NCBI RefSeq assembly: GCF_001429505.1
Contig: NZ_LMJW01000011.1
Location: 406,344 to 470,343 of the forward strand
Direction of reading: 5' to 3'
Length of the DNA stretch: 64,000 nt
Source of the DNA: Allobosea sp. Root483D1
Lineage (GTDB): Bacteria > Pseudomonadota > Alphaproteobacteria > Rhizobiales > Beijerinckiaceae
This document shows positions 23,964-33,643 of this stretch, in pieces. The position numbers and the translations under genes were made by a program. How positions within the stretch are numbered: the first letter of the stretch is position 1; every line of letters begins with the position of its first letter. A model generated the notes under the pieces. That model did not search any database. It was not told the origin of the DNA and saw only the letters and a list, made by a program, of their open reading frames with translations.

Positions 23964-25775
23964 ATGTCTCTGCTTGCGATCTACGCCCGCGTCCTCGGCG
24001 AGCTCGGCCCGGAACGGCGCCTCGGGCTCTTTCTCGCGCTCGCCAACGTCGCGTTGGCGGGTGCCGCCTTCGCCGAGCCGATGCTGTTCGGCGCGCTGAT
24101 CGACAAGCTGACCAGCCTGCAAATAGCCGGTACGCGCCCGGGCTGGGCCGATATCAACATATTGCTGGCCGCCTGGGTCGGCTTCGGCCTGTTCAATATC
24201 GGCGCCGGCGTCTTCGTCGCGCTCTTCGCCGACCGGCTGGCGCATCGCCGCCGGCTGGCGGTGATGGCGAATTATTTCGAGCACGCGCTGACGCTGCCGC
24301 TCGCCTACCACACACAGACCCATTCAGGCCGCGTGCTCAAGGTGATGCTCGAAGGCACCAGCGGCATGTGGGCACTCTGGCTCTCCTTCTTCCGCGAGCA
24401 TTGCGCCAGCTTCGTCGCGCTCTTCATCCTGTTGCCGTTCACGCTGTGGAAGAACTGGCAGCTCGGCCTGGTGCTGATCTTCCTGGTCGTGCTGTTCGGC
24501 ACGCTCACCGCCCTCGTGCTGCGCAAGACCGACAAGCTGCAGAGCAATGTCGAGGCCTATCATTCGAGCCTCGCCGAGCGGGCCTCGGACGCGCTCGGCA
24601 ACGTGCCGGTGATCCAGAGCTTTACCCGGATCGAGGCCGAGGTGCGCGGCCTGCGCAACACCATCACCAGCCTGCTCGAAGCGCAGATCCCGGTGCTGAC
24701 CTGGTGGGCGGTCGCCACCGTCGCGACGCGCGCCTCGGCGACGCTGACCGTGCTCTCGATCTTCGTCGTCGGCACCTGGCTCCTGATGCAGGGGCAGACG
24801 ACGGTCGGCGAGATCGTCACTTTCATGGGTTTCGCCACCATGCTGGTGGGCCGGCTTGAGCAGATCGTCTCCTTCGTGAACTTCATCTTCATGCAGGCGC
24901 CGAAGATGCGCGAGTTCTTCGAGGTGATCGATACGCTGCCGGCGGTGCGCGACCAGCCAGGTTCGCCCGATGCCGGGCGGCTCGAAGGCCGGATCGCGTT
25001 CGACAATGTTTCCTTCTCCTATGACGGTAAGCGCGCCGCCGTCGCCGACGTCTCCTTCGAGGTCAAGGCCGGCGAGACCATCGCCATCGTCGGCTCGACC
25101 GGATCGGGCAAGTCGACCACGCTCGGCCTGCTGCACCGTGCCTTCGATCCGCAATCGGGCCGCATCCTCGCCGATGGCAGGGATATCCGCGAGATCTCGC
25201 TGCTCTCGCTCCGGCGCAATATCGGCGTCGTCTTCCAGGAGCCAATGCTGTTCGCCCGCTCGATCCGCGAAAACCTGACGGTCGGCAAGCCGGACGCGAC
25301 CGATGCCGAGATGATGGAAGCACTCGACCGGGCGCAGGCGACCGAGGTGATGGCGCGCCAGAGCGACGGGCTCGACACCATCGTCGGCGAGCGCGGCCGC
25401 ACGCTATCCGGCGGCGAGCGCCAGCGTCTGTCGATCGCGCGCGCTTTGCTCAAGAACCCGCCGATCCTGATCCTCGACGAGGCGACCTCGGCGCTCGATG
25501 CCGCGACCGAAGTGAAACTGCAAAAAGCCCTCGACGAGGTGATGAAGGGCCGCACCACCTTCGTCATCGCGCACAGGCTCGCCACCATCCGCAATGCCGA
25601 CCGCATCCTGGTGTTCGAGCAGGGCCAGGTGATCGAGATGGGTTCCTTCGAGGAACTCGTCGCCAAGGGCGGGCGCTTCGCGGCGCTGGCGCGGGCGCAG
25701 TATCTGGTGACCGACAAGCCGGTGGTGGCTGCGGAGCCGTCCTCGCTCGCGGCCAAGGGCATAGTCGACGGTTGA
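23964..25775 (+). CDS. ndvA: Cyclic beta-1,2-glucan exporter, ABC permease/ATPase (NdvA/ChvA-like)
   Basis: A 603-residue half-transporter. Six transmembrane helices span residues about 20-320. The nucleotide-binding domain has Walker [10 protein letters not shown] near residue 376, signature LSGGERQR near 481, and Walker [13 protein letters not shown]. Length, N-terminus ([15 protein letters not shown]) and rhizobial context match NdvA/ChvA, which exports cyclic glucans to the periplasm for osmotic adaptation and host interaction. The matching glucan synthase (ndvB) is not in the window. The start at 23964 is preferred to the 12-codon longer 23928. Confidence 0.88.
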   Translation: MSLLAIYARVLGELGPERRLGLFLALANVALAGAAFAEPMLFGALIDKLTSLQIAGTRPGWADINILLAAWVGFGLFNIGAGVFVALFADRLAHRRRLAVMANYFEHALTLPLAYHTQTHSGRVLKVMLEGTSGMWALWLSFFREHCASFVALFILLPFTLWKNWQLGLVLIFLVVLFGTLTALVLRKTDKLQSNVEAYHSSLAERASDALGNVPVIQSFTRIEAEVRGLRNTITSLLEAQIPVLTWWAVATVATRASATLTVLSIFVVGTWLLMQGQTTVGEIVTFMGFATMLVGRLEQIVSFVNFIFMQAPKMREFFEVIDTLPAVRDQPGSPDAGRLEGRIAFDNVSFSYDGKRAAVADVSFEVKAGETIAIVGSTGSGKSTTLGLLHRAFDPQSGRILADGRDIREISLLSLRRNIGVVFQEPMLFARSIRENLTVGKPDATDAEMMEALDRAQATEVMARQSDGLDTIVGERGRTLSGGERQRLSIARALLKNPPILILDEATSALDAATEVKLQKALDEVMKGRTTFVIAHRLATIRNADRILVFEQGQVIEMGSFEELVAKGGRFAALARAQYLVTDKPVVAAEPSSLAAKGIVDG

Positions 25776-25877
25776 TCGCCGCTTCTTTGCTACCTCGGAG
25801 GTAATCGACTGGCCGCCACTCAGGTCGCATGGTCCCCGGCATCGCGGGTGTGAACCCGCTCCAAAGGGGATCCGCCC

Positions 25878-26207
25878 ATGACCGCCTACGCCATCGCCCA
25901 TCTTCGCGACGTCGACCTCAACGCCGAGATCGTCGACTACATCAAGCTGATCGACGAGACCCTCACGCCCTTCGGCGGCCGCTTCCTGATCCATGGCGTG
26001 ACGCCGGAGGTCATGGAGGGGCCCTGGGAGGGCGATCTCGTCGTCATCGCCTTCCCCGACCGCGCAGCCGCCCATGCCTGGTACGCCTCGCCGGCCTATC
26101 AGGCGATCCTGCCGCTCCGGACGCGCAATTCGCGCAGCGCCGCGATCATCGTCGACGGCGTATCCGGCAGCTACAAGGCCACCGACTTCCTCACGAAACT
26201 GGGCTGA
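25878..26207 (+). CDS. DUF1330 domain protein
   Basis: A 109-residue ferredoxin-like-fold protein. The motifs YAIAHLRDVD, YIKLIDETLTPFGGRFLIHG and WYASPAYQAILPLR match DUF1330, a dimeric alpha+beta barrel family. Biochemical function is unknown. It is a stand-alone gene preceded by AAAGGGG. Confidence 0.9.
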   Translation: MTAYAIAHLRDVDLNAEIVDYIKLIDETLTPFGGRFLIHGVTPEVMEGPWEGDLVVIAFPDRAAAHAWYASPAYQAILPLRTRNSRSAAIIVDGVSGSYKATDFLTKLG

Positions 26208-26336
26208 GTCCCGCTCTTTTGCTGCCCTTCCGGCACCAGTCCTCGAGCGGATGAACAATCACGTGTCACAAGCGTGCCGTTATGAGATCATTTTCGGCAC
26301 GTACTCGCCGATCTCCATTTTCCAACGACGGATTCA

Positions 26337-27512
26337 TTGCCCGACATGATGATCGCCCGCCTCGCCTGCGCCTGGGCCTCGGTCGCAGCCTTCCAGCTCT
26401 TTGGCGGCACCTTGATGGCGCAAATCGGCGCTCCGCTGCCGTCACTGCTGATCTTTGCCTGGCTGCTCGGCATCATCGTCTGGTCGGCCTTCGGCGTGGT
26501 GCATGAGGCGGAGGAGATCGCCCACCGGCTCGGTGAGCCCTATGGCACGCTGATCCTGACGCTTGCCATCGTCATCATCGAAGTGGCGCTGATCTCGGCG
26601 GTGATGCTGGGAGCCAAGGGCGCGCCGACGCTCGGGCGCGACACCATGTTCGCGGTATTGATGATCGTGCTGAACGGCGTCGTCGGCATCGGCCTCCTGA
26701 TCGGCGGCCTTCGGCATTTCTCGCAGGGCTACAACCTCAAGGGCGCCTCGGCCTACCTCGTGGTGATCATCCCGCTGACGCTGGTCCCGCTGGTGCTGCC
26801 GAACTTCACCACCTCGACCGCCGACGGCACGCTGACCACAGTCCAGTCGATCGCGTTCTCGCTCTTCAGCCTGCTGCTCTACGGTGTCTTCCTGCTCCTG
26901 CAGACGGGCCGGCACAGCGTCTTCTTCATGGAGCCGGCGAGCGAAGCGAATGTGCCCTATGGCGCGGCCTATGCCCGGGCCAGGATGCAGCCGAAGCCCG
27001 AAGCCGAGGCCGCCTTGCAGCCTGCCTCCGCTTCGGAGCCGTCGCACGCGCCCTCGGGGGGCTCGACCCGCACCCATGTCCTCCTGCTGCTCGCGAACAT
27101 TCTGCCGATCGTGATCCTGGCGAAAAGTCTCGCCGTGATGCTCGATTACGGCATCGTGCGGCTCGGCGCGCCGGCCGCGCTCGGCGGCATCCTGATCGCG
27201 ATGGTGGTGTTCACGCCCGAATGCATCGCGGCGCTGCGCGCGATCACGGCGAACCAGCTGCAGCGCGCGGTTAATCTCTGCCTGGGGGCGGCGGCCTCGA
27301 CACTGGGCCTGACGGTTCCGGCCGTCCTGCTCATCGGCGTCATCACCGACGAGAAGGTCGTGCTCGGCCTGTCCTCCACCAACATGGTCATCCTGTCGAT
27401 GACGCTGTTCCTGAGCACGCTGACCTTCACCGGCACGCGCACCACCATGCTGGAGGGTGCGGTCCACCTTTCGGTGTTCTTCGTCTTCGTGGTGCTGGTC
27501 TTCAGCCCCTGA
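26337..27512 (+). CDS. Ca2+:H+ antiporter, ChaA family
   Basis: A 391-residue membrane protein with ten or eleven hydrophobic segments. The CaCA repeats show as VVHEAEEIAHRLGEPYGTLILTL and VVFTPECIAALRAI, with the acidic residues that bind the cation. A charged loop at about residues 200-245 separates the two halves. ChaA exports calcium or sodium in exchange for protons. The start is either TTG at 26337 or ATG at 26346/26349. The gene overlaps the convergent CNNM gene by 11 bases. Confidence 0.88.
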   Translation: MPDMMIARLACAWASVAAFQLFGGTLMAQIGAPLPSLLIFAWLLGIIVWSAFGVVHEAEEIAHRLGEPYGTLILTLAIVIIEVALISAVMLGAKGAPTLGRDTMFAVLMIVLNGVVGIGLLIGGLRHFSQGYNLKGASAYLVVIIPLTLVPLVLPNFTTSTADGTLTTVQSIAFSLFSLLLYGVFLLLQTGRHSVFFMEPASEANVPYGAAYARARMQPKPEAEAALQPASASEPSHAPSGGSTRTHVLLLLANILPIVILAKSLAVMLDYGIVRLGAPAALGGILIAMVVFTPECIAALRAITANQLQRAVNLCLGAAASTLGLTVPAVLLIGVITDEKVVLGLSSTNMVILSMTLFLSTLTFTGTRTTMLEGAVHLSVFFVFVVLVFSP

Positions 27513-28830
27513 CGAAGGCGACAGGCGCAGCTTCCCGCTCGACAGGAGCGCCATTGCCGGCCGGCGCCACCCTGAGCGCCGTCAAGCGGTTGCGGCTCTT
27601 GCGCATCACCTCGAAGCGGAAGCCGTGGAAGGTGAAAGCCTGGCCAGCCTCGGGGATGGCGCGAGCTTCGTGGATGACGAGGCCGGCGATGGTCGTCGCC
27701 TCCGCATCCGGCAATTGCCAGTCCATGGCCCGGTTGAGGTCGCGGATCGGCACGCCGCCATCGACGATGACCGCGCCATCGGGCTGCTGGCGCAGGCCGG
27801 GCACGGCGACGTCGTGCTCGTCGCGGATGTCGCCGACGATCTCCTCGAGGATGTCCTCGAGCGTCACCAGCCCCATCACCTCGCCGTATTCGTCGACCGC
27901 GAGGGCAAAATGCGTCTTGCGGGCGAGGAAGCCCTTGAGTTGCTCGGGCAGCGGCGTGTTCACCGGCACGAACCAGGGCTCCAGGGCGATCGCCGCGACA
28001 TCGAGCTTGCCGGCGTCGCCGCCGGCGGCATCGAGCGCGCGCAGCAGGTCCTTGGCGTGCAGGATGCCGACGATGTTCTCCGGCTTGTCGCGCCAGAGCG
28101 GCAGGCGGGTATAGGGCGAGGCCAGGACCTCGCGGACGATCGCCTCCGGGCCGAGATCGAGATTGATCGTCCGCATCTTGGTGCGGTGGATCATCACGTC
28201 GTCGACCGCGAGCTGCTTCAGGTCGAGCAGCCCGCTGACCATGTCGCCGTCTGCCTTCTCGACCATGCCGCCCTGGCGCATCAACTCGACCTGGTCGCGC
28301 AGGATCTCGTCGATTGCGAGCACCGGGCGCTGCGAGTCGATCCGCAGGCCGAACAGGCCGAGCACGCGACGGGCGAGCCATTGCATCAGCCGGACCGGCG
28401 GACCGAGCACAGCGAGCAGGCGCCCCACCGGGCGCACCAGCTTGAGCGCCATGCGCTCGGGCTCGGCGACGGCCGCCATGCGCGGCGCGAGCTCGCCGAG
28501 CACGACGACGACCAGCGCAACCGCGATCGCAAGGCCCGCGGCGCCGCTGACGCCGAAGGACGCGAGCGCGGCATAGGCGGCAAAGCTCGCCGTCGCGGTC
28601 TTCACCAGCGTCCGTGCCAGGAGGAAGACGCCGCTCAGGCGCTCGCGATCGCCGAGCACGCGCAGGGCGATCGCGGCGCGGCGGCTGCCGGCCTTCTCCA
28701 GGGCGATGAGCCTTGCGCGCGAAGTCGCGTGGAGCGCTGCATCGGCCGCGGCGAGGAAGCCGGTCAGGAACACGCCGAGCGCTATGACGGCGATGGCGAG
28801 CCAGGGATCGAGATGCGGAATGGCTACCAT
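27502..28830 (-). CDS. HlyC/CorC (CNNM) family transporter with CBS domains
   Basis: A 442-residue protein. The N-terminal DUF21/CNNM membrane domain has about four helices (GVFLTGFLAAADAALHATSRAR and LVVVVLGELAPR). Then come two CBS domains (VDDVMIHRTKMRTI and FALAVDEYGEVMGLVTLEDILEEIVGDI) and a C-terminal CorC/HlyC domain (GGVPIRDLNRAM). The family transports magnesium or other divalent ions. The start at 28830 is the first ATG outside the aroB gene, 11 bases after it, making an aroK-aroB-CNNM operon that is conserved in Hyphomicrobiales. Confidence 0.9.
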   Translation of the reverse strand: MVAIPHLDPWLAIAVIALGVFLTGFLAAADAALHATSRARLIALEKAGSRRAAIALRVLGDRERLSGVFLLARTLVKTATASFAAYAALASFGVSGAAGLAIAVALVVVVLGELAPRMAAVAEPERMALKLVRPVGRLLAVLGPPVRLMQWLARRVLGLFGLRIDSQRPVLAIDEILRDQVELMRQGGMVEKADGDMVSGLLDLKQLAVDDVMIHRTKMRTINLDLGPEAIVREVLASPYTRLPLWRDKPENIVGILHAKDLLRALDAAGGDAGKLDVAAIALEPWFVPVNTPLPEQLKGFLARKTHFALAVDEYGEVMGLVTLEDILEEIVGDIRDEHDVAVPGLRQQPDGAVIVDGGVPIRDLNRAMDWQLPDAEATTIAGLVIHEARAIPEAGQAFTFHGFRFEVMRKSRNRLTALRVAPAGNGAPVEREAAPVAFVRG

Positions 28831-28841
28831 GGAGGAAGCGG

Positions 28842-29987
28842 TCAGGCCCCGGCTAGTTCGCTCTCGATGAAGTCGTGCGCCGCCTCGGCGGCGACGCCGG
28901 GCGCAATGAAGCTCTTGCCGATGCCATGCACCAGGATGAAGGTCAGCGCGCCGCGCCTGACCTTCTTGTCCTGGGTCATCGCCTCGACGATCTCGGCGGC
29001 AGAGCCGGTGCCGCCGGGCACGTCCTGGAGCCTGGTCGGCAGGCCGACGGAAGCGAGATGGGCGGCGACGCGGCCGGCATCCTGGCCGGAGCAGAGGCCG
29101 AGCCGCTGCGAGAAGCGGAAGGCGAGGCAAAGCCCGATCGCGACGGCTTCGCCGTGGACGAGGCGGGTGGAATCGTAGCGGGTCAGGCGCTCCAGCGCAT
29201 GGGCGAAGGTGTGGCCGAGGTTGAGAAGGGCGCGGTCGCCATCCTCGCGCTCGTCACGGGCGACGATCGCGGCCTTGGCCCGGCAGGCGGTCGCGACGGC
29301 ATGGTCGCGCTCCGGCCCGCCCTCCATGACGCGGCGCCAGTTGACCTCGCACCAGTCGAAGAAGGCGGGATCGTCGATCAGCCCGTACTTCACCACCTCG
29401 GCATAGCCGGCCTTGAACTCGCGCTCGCTCAGCGTATCGAGCAAAGAGGTGTCGCAGACCACCAGCGCCGGCTGGTGGAAGGCGCCGATCAGGTTCTTGC
29501 CATGGCTGGAATTGATGCCGGTCTTGCCGCCGACCGATGAATCGACCTGGGCAAGCAGGCTGGTCGGGATCTGCACGAGGCGCACGCCCCGGCGCAGCAC
29601 CGAGGCGGCAAAGCCCGAGAGATCGCCGACGACACCGCCGCCGAGCGCGATGACGACGTCGTTGCGCTCGATCTTGGCGGCAAGCAGTCCGTCGCAGAGC
29701 TCGATGAAGCGGGCATAGGATTTGGTCGCCTCGCCCGGCGGCACGGTCAGGCGCGTCGTGGTGACGCCGGCCCGGTGCAGGCAGGATTCGAGCGCCGGCG
29801 CATGCAGAGTGGCGAGGTTCTCGTCGGTGACGATGGCGGCGCGGGCGCCCGGCGACAGCCGCGCGATCGTCTCGGCGGCTTCGCAGAGCTGATGACGGCC
29901 GATCAGGATGTCGTAGGAACGCTCGGCCAGCGCGACCGGCACGACGATGCGATCCGCCGCTGCGGCAGCTGGGGCCAGGGCGGTCAT
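28842..29987 (-). CDS. aroB: 3-dehydroquinate synthase
   Basis: A 381-residue enzyme converting DAHP to 3-dehydroquinate, the second step of the shikimate pathway. Motifs include GGGVVGDLSGFAAS for NAD binding, PTSLLAQVDSSVGGKTGIN, the metal-binding region FKAGYAEVVKYGLI, and LNLGHTFAHALE with a zinc-ligand histidine. The start ATG at 29987 overlaps the aroK stop (ATGA), a translational coupling common for aroKB. It is cytoplasmic. Confidence 0.97.
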   Translation of the reverse strand: MTALAPAAAAADRIVVPVALAERSYDILIGRHQLCEAAETIARLSPGARAAIVTDENLATLHAPALESCLHRAGVTTTRLTVPPGEATKSYARFIELCDGLLAAKIERNDVVIALGGGVVGDLSGFAASVLRRGVRLVQIPTSLLAQVDSSVGGKTGINSSHGKNLIGAFHQPALVVCDTSLLDTLSEREFKAGYAEVVKYGLIDDPAFFDWCEVNWRRVMEGGPERDHAVATACRAKAAIVARDEREDGDRALLNLGHTFAHALERLTRYDSTRLVHGEAVAIGLCLAFRFSQRLGLCSGQDAGRVAAHLASVGLPTRLQDVPGGTGSAAEIVEAMTQDKKVRRGALTFILVHGIGKSFIAPGVAAEAAHDFIESELAGA

Positions 29988-30574
29988 TGCGTGTTCTCCT
30001 GGCCCAGTCGGCGGTCGAGCGCCGCCATTGCATCCTCGACGACGACCTCGTGCGGGTCGTCGCGCGAGATCAGCGTGATGTCGGCCAGCCCATAGACCGG
30101 CTCGCGCTCGGCCAGCATCCGGCGCATGGTCGCTTCCGGATCCGTGGTCTGGAGCAAGGGGCGGTTGCTGCGCTTGCGGACGCGGCGCATCAGCACGTCG
30201 AACTCCGCCTTCAGCCAGATCGAGATGCCGAGCTCGGTGATGCGGGCGCGGGTGTCGGCATTCATGAAGGCGCCGCCGCCGGTCGCCAATACGAGCGGCG
30301 CGCGCGTCGCCAGGATGCGGGAGATGACCCGGCGTTCGCCGTCGCGGAACTCGCTCTCGCCGCGCTGGGCGAAGATCTCCGGGATCGTCATGCCGGCGGC
30401 GGTCTCGATCTCGGTGTCGGCGTCGACGAAAGGCAGGCCGAGGCGGGCGCCGAGCCGCTTGCCGACCGAGCTCTTGCCCGAGCCCATCATGCCCACCAGG
30501 ACAATCGCGCGCGCGCCGAGCGCAGCCCGCAAGGCTTCCCGGTCCACCTGTTCGATCGTTTCCGCCATCGTCAT
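29984..30574 (-). CDS. aroK: Shikimate kinase
   Basis: A 196-residue P-loop kinase that phosphorylates shikimate. It has Walker A GMMGSGKSS (residues 28-36), the shikimate-binding DADTEIE and TGGGAFMN, and the lid RKRSNRPLL. The start at 30574 (MTMAET) is chosen because AAGGA lies nine bases upstream; a second ATG two codons later is possible. It overlaps aroB by four bases and is transcribed divergently from the pabB-pabC gene. Confidence 0.95.
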   Translation of the reverse strand: MTMAETIEQVDREALRAALGARAIVLVGMMGSGKSSVGKRLGARLGLPFVDADTEIETAAGMTIPEIFAQRGESEFRDGERRVISRILATRAPLVLATGGGAFMNADTRARITELGISIWLKAEFDVLMRRVRKRSNRPLLQTTDPEATMRRMLAEREPVYGLADITLISRDDPHEVVVEDAMAALDRRLGQENTQ

Positions 30575-30684
30575 CGAATGAATTCCTTGAGCCCGCTCTA
30601 GCATGAGGATCGCGGTACCGCCATGTGCCTTGCGCTGCGGCTTGACCGAGGCGTCTCCGTCGGGCTCGTAGCGCGGCGACGAGG

Positions 30685-32532
30685 GTGACGGGGCTGATGA
30701 TGCCGGGGGCCGGAGAGGATTGCGGGATCGCCGGATTACGGCCGCCCTTCGTACTGCTGGAGGATCGCAGCGGGCCAGGGCAGGCGCTGCTCTTCGCCGA
30801 GCCCGTCGAGATCGTGGAAGCCTGCAAGCCGTCCGGGATCGCCGGCGCTTTCGCCCGCATCGAAGACGGATTGGCGCGCGGCCTGCACGCCGCAGGCTTC
30901 CTCTCCTATGAGCTCGGCTATGCCTTAGAGCCGCGTCTTGCCGGGCTTTCGCCACGCGAGCGAGCCCTACCATTGCTCTGGTTCGGTCTGTTCGAGGGGC
31001 CACGCAAGGTCGCGCCGGCAGAACTTGATCAGAGCTTTGCGGCGCTGTGCCCGCCGCCACTGGAAGATTTGACGTTCGGCCTGGACGAAGCCGGCCACGC
31101 GGCGGCCGTGCAACGCGTGCTCGACTACCTGCACGCCGGCGACGCCTATCAGGTCAACCTGACCTTTCCGATCCGCTTCCGTTACCCTGGCGACCCACTC
31201 GCCCTCTACGGCGCGCTGCGGGCGAGCCAGCCGGTCGCGCATGGCGGCATGATCGCGACAGGAGAAGCGAACATCCTCTCGGTTTCGCCGGAGCTGTTTA
31301 TCGAGACCAATGATGGACGTGCCGTCACGCGGCCAATGAAGGGGACGGCGGCGCGTGGCGTCGATACAAAGGCCGACGAGGCGGCGAAGGCGGCGTTGCC
31401 CGCCGATCCGAAGCAGCGGGCCGAGAACCTGATGATCGTCGACCTCCTGCGCAACGATCTCGGCCGCATCAGCGAACAGGGCTCGGTCAAGGTGCCGGCG
31501 CTGTTCAGCGTCGAGACCTATCCGGGCTTCCACGCCCTGACCTCGACAGTGACGAGCAAGCTCCGGCCAGGCCTGTCGCTGGCCGAGCAGATGCAGGCGC
31601 TGTTTCCGTGCGGCTCCGTCACCGGAGCGCCGAAGCTGCGGGCGATGGAGATCATCCGTGAGATCGAAGCTGCGCCGCGTGAGATCTACACCGGCTCGAT
31701 CGGCATGATCGCTCCCAGTGGCGATTTCAGCTTCAACGTCGCGATCCGGACCGCGACGCTGCTGCCTGATGGCGATGGCGTCTATGGCGTCGGCGGCGGC
31801 ATCGTCGTCGATTCCAAGCCAGCCGAGGAATATGCCGAGTGCCGGCTGAAGGCGCGGGTGCTGACCGATCTCGCCGGGGATTACGGGCTGATCGAGACCT
31901 TGCGCTGGTCAGGCGGCTATGTCCGGCTTGCGTTGCATATCGAGCGCCTGGCCGCGTCGGCGGCGGCGCTGGGTTTCCGGTTCGATCGGGAGCAGGCGCT
32001 CGGGCAGCTGGGCGAGGCCGAAACATCATTCCCCGCCGGCGAAGATCGGCGGGTGCGCTGCGAACTGCGTCGCAACGGCATCGTCCAGATCACGACGGCG
32101 CCGATGCCGCCTGCCGCCGATGGTGCGCTCCGCATCGCCGTTGCCAGCCAGCGTATCGATGCCGGCGATCCCTTCCTGCGCCACAAGACGACGCGCCGGA
32201 CGGTCTATGAACGGGCTTTCGCCGAAGCGGCGTCACAAGGCTGCGACGATGCGCTGCTGCTGAACCGGCAGGGCTTCGTCACCGAGACCAGCCGCAGCAC
32301 CATCTTCGTCGAACGTGACGGCGTCCTGCTGACGCCGCCGCTGGAGCACGGTCTTCTGCCGGGCGTGCTGCGCCGCGAACTCATCGAAACCGGCGCTGCG
32401 CGGGAGACGCCCTTGCGCCTCCACGACCTTGTGGAGGCGGAGCGCTGGTTCGTTGGCAACAGCCTGCGCGGACTGCAGATCGCAGGGATCGCCGGCTCCG
32501 CCCTTGCGCCCGACACCCCCAATCAGAAATAA
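30685..32532 (+). CDS. pabB: Fused aminodeoxychorismate synthase component I / 4-amino-4-deoxychorismate lyase
   Basis: A 615-residue bifunctional enzyme for p-aminobenzoate synthesis. Residues about 20-390 are the chorismate-binding PabB domain (YQVNLTFPIRF, the active-site lysine in TRPMKGTAARG, LMIVDLLRNDLGRI, PCGSVTGAPKLRAMEII). Residues about 395-610 are a PabC-like PLP fold with a likely Schiff-base lysine near residue 500 (HKTTRR) and ETSRSTIFV. No glutamine amidotransferase is adjacent. The start is GTG at 30685 or ATG at 30697. It sits between aroK and the small gene upstream of xerD. Confidence 0.9.
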   Translation: MTGLMMPGAGEDCGIAGLRPPFVLLEDRSGPGQALLFAEPVEIVEACKPSGIAGAFARIEDGLARGLHAAGFLSYELGYALEPRLAGLSPRERALPLLWFGLFEGPRKVAPAELDQSFAALCPPPLEDLTFGLDEAGHAAAVQRVLDYLHAGDAYQVNLTFPIRFRYPGDPLALYGALRASQPVAHGGMIATGEANILSVSPELFIETNDGRAVTRPMKGTAARGVDTKADEAAKAALPADPKQRAENLMIVDLLRNDLGRISEQGSVKVPALFSVETYPGFHALTSTVTSKLRPGLSLAEQMQALFPCGSVTGAPKLRAMEIIREIEAAPREIYTGSIGMIAPSGDFSFNVAIRTATLLPDGDGVYGVGGGIVVDSKPAEEYAECRLKARVLTDLAGDYGLIETLRWSGGYVRLALHIERLAASAAALGFRFDREQALGQLGEAETSFPAGEDRRVRCELRRNGIVQITTAPMPPAADGALRIAVASQRIDAGDPFLRHKTTRRTVYERAFAEAASQGCDDALLLNRQGFVTETSRSTIFVERDGVLLTPPLEHGLLPGVLRRELIETGAARETPLRLHDLVEAERWFVGNSLRGLQIAGIAGSALAPDTPNQK

Positions 32533-32562
32533 CGGGTTGGGGTGCATGGGGAATCGCCGGCC

Positions 32563-32706
32563 GTGCCGACGCTGTTCAAGTTCTTGACGTTCCTGGCTGT
32601 GATCGCCGGGCTGATCTATGGCGGCATGATCGCGCTGGTCACCTTCGTGAAGCCGGAGCCGCGCGAGATGGTCGAGATCGTCCCACCCTCGAAGCTGCAG
32701 AAATGA
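32563..32706 (+). CDS. Small single-span membrane protein upstream of xerD
   Basis: A 47-residue protein that begins with GTG. One hydrophobic helix (FLTFLAVIAGLIYGGMIALV) is followed by a short charged tail rich in Pro, Glu and Lys. Its stop overlaps the xerD ATG (ATGA), so the two are translationally coupled. Tiny proteins of this kind are commonly found beside xerD in Hyphomicrobiales; function unknown. It is too short to be called by many gene finders. Confidence 0.75.
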   Translation: MPTLFKFLTFLAVIAGLIYGGMIALVTFVKPEPREMVEIVPPSKLQK

Positions 32707-33638
32707 GCAAGCAAGCGCGGTCCTGGCTGAACGGCTTCCTCGACATGCTGGCGGCCGAGCGCGGCGCGGCCAAGAACACGCTCGACGCCTATGAGCGCGA
32801 TCTCGACGACTATCTCGGTTTCGCCGCGAGCCAGGGCGGGCCGGCCGCGGCCACGGCGGACGATATCCGGGCCTATCTGGTCGAGTTGTCGGAGCGTGGG
32901 CTGAAGGCCTCCTCTGCGGCGCGGCGGCTCTCGGCAGTTCGGCAATTCCACCGCTTCCTCTACACGGAAGGGTTGGCGGAGGGCGATCCGACCGCGGCGA
33001 TCGAGGGGCCGCGGCTTGGCCGGCCGTTGCCGAAGGTGCTCAGCGTTGCCGAGGTCGACCGGCTGATCGGCACGGCCCAGCAGATGGCGGAGCAGGAAGG
33101 CCAGACGCCGGCGGCGCGGGCGCGCACCTTTAGAATGCGCTGCCTGATCGAGATGCTCTACGCCACCGGCCTGCGGGTGTCCGAGCTGATCGCGCTGCCG
33201 CTCTCGGCGGCGACGACGCGGGAGCGTTTCCTCGTCGTCCGCGGGAAGGGCGACAAGGACCGGCTGGTGCCGCTGAACGAGGCGGCGCGCACGGCGGCCT
33301 CGGCCCACCTTGCGCTGCTGCGTGAGCAAGGGACACCCGAGGGGCGCTGGCTCTTTCCCTCCGATGGCGATAGCGGGCACCTGACCCGCCAGGCCTTCGG
33401 CCGCGACCTCAAATCACTGGCGGCGGCGGCAGGTCTGTCCACGGCCAAGGTCTCGCCGCATGTGCTGCGCCATGCCTTCGCCAGCCATCTCCTGCAGAAC
33501 GGCGCGGACCTGCGCGTCGTGCAGGAATTGCTGGGTCATGCCGATATCGCCACGACCCAGATCTACACCCATGTCCTCGACGAGCGGCTGAAGAGCATGG
33601 TGCGCGACCTGCATCCGCTGATGGACGGGGAGGGGTAG
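32703..33638 (+). CDS. xerD: Site-specific tyrosine recombinase XerD
   Basis: A 311-residue recombinase. The N-terminal SAM-like core-binding domain (residues about 5-95) precedes the catalytic domain with Arg in ATGLRVSELIALPL, HVLRHAFASHLLQNG supplying His and Arg, GHADIATTQ with His, and the nucleophile Tyr near residue 287 in QIYTHV. XerD with XerC resolves chromosome dimers at dif. It is housekeeping, and no mobile element surrounds it. It ends five bases before the convergent antiporter gene. Confidence 0.95.
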   Translation: MSKQARSWLNGFLDMLAAERGAAKNTLDAYERDLDDYLGFAASQGGPAAATADDIRAYLVELSERGLKASSAARRLSAVRQFHRFLYTEGLAEGDPTAAIEGPRLGRPLPKVLSVAEVDRLIGTAQQMAEQEGQTPAARARTFRMRCLIEMLYATGLRVSELIALPLSAATTRERFLVVRGKGDKDRLVPLNEAARTAASAHLALLREQGTPEGRWLFPSDGDSGHLTRQAFGRDLKSLAAAAGLSTAKVSPHVLRHAFASHLLQNGADLRVVQELLGHADIATTQIYTHVLDERLKSMVRDLHPLMDGEG

Positions 33639-33643
33639 TCCGC

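Noticed and set aside
29254-30033. Minus-strand Arg/Pro-rich frame overlapping aroB
   Set aside because: Alternative frame of the aroB coding strand without motifs.
32703-33638. Tyrosine recombinase as evidence of an integrated element
   Set aside because: Sequence and context match housekeeping XerD; there are no attachment sites, phage genes or composition change around it.
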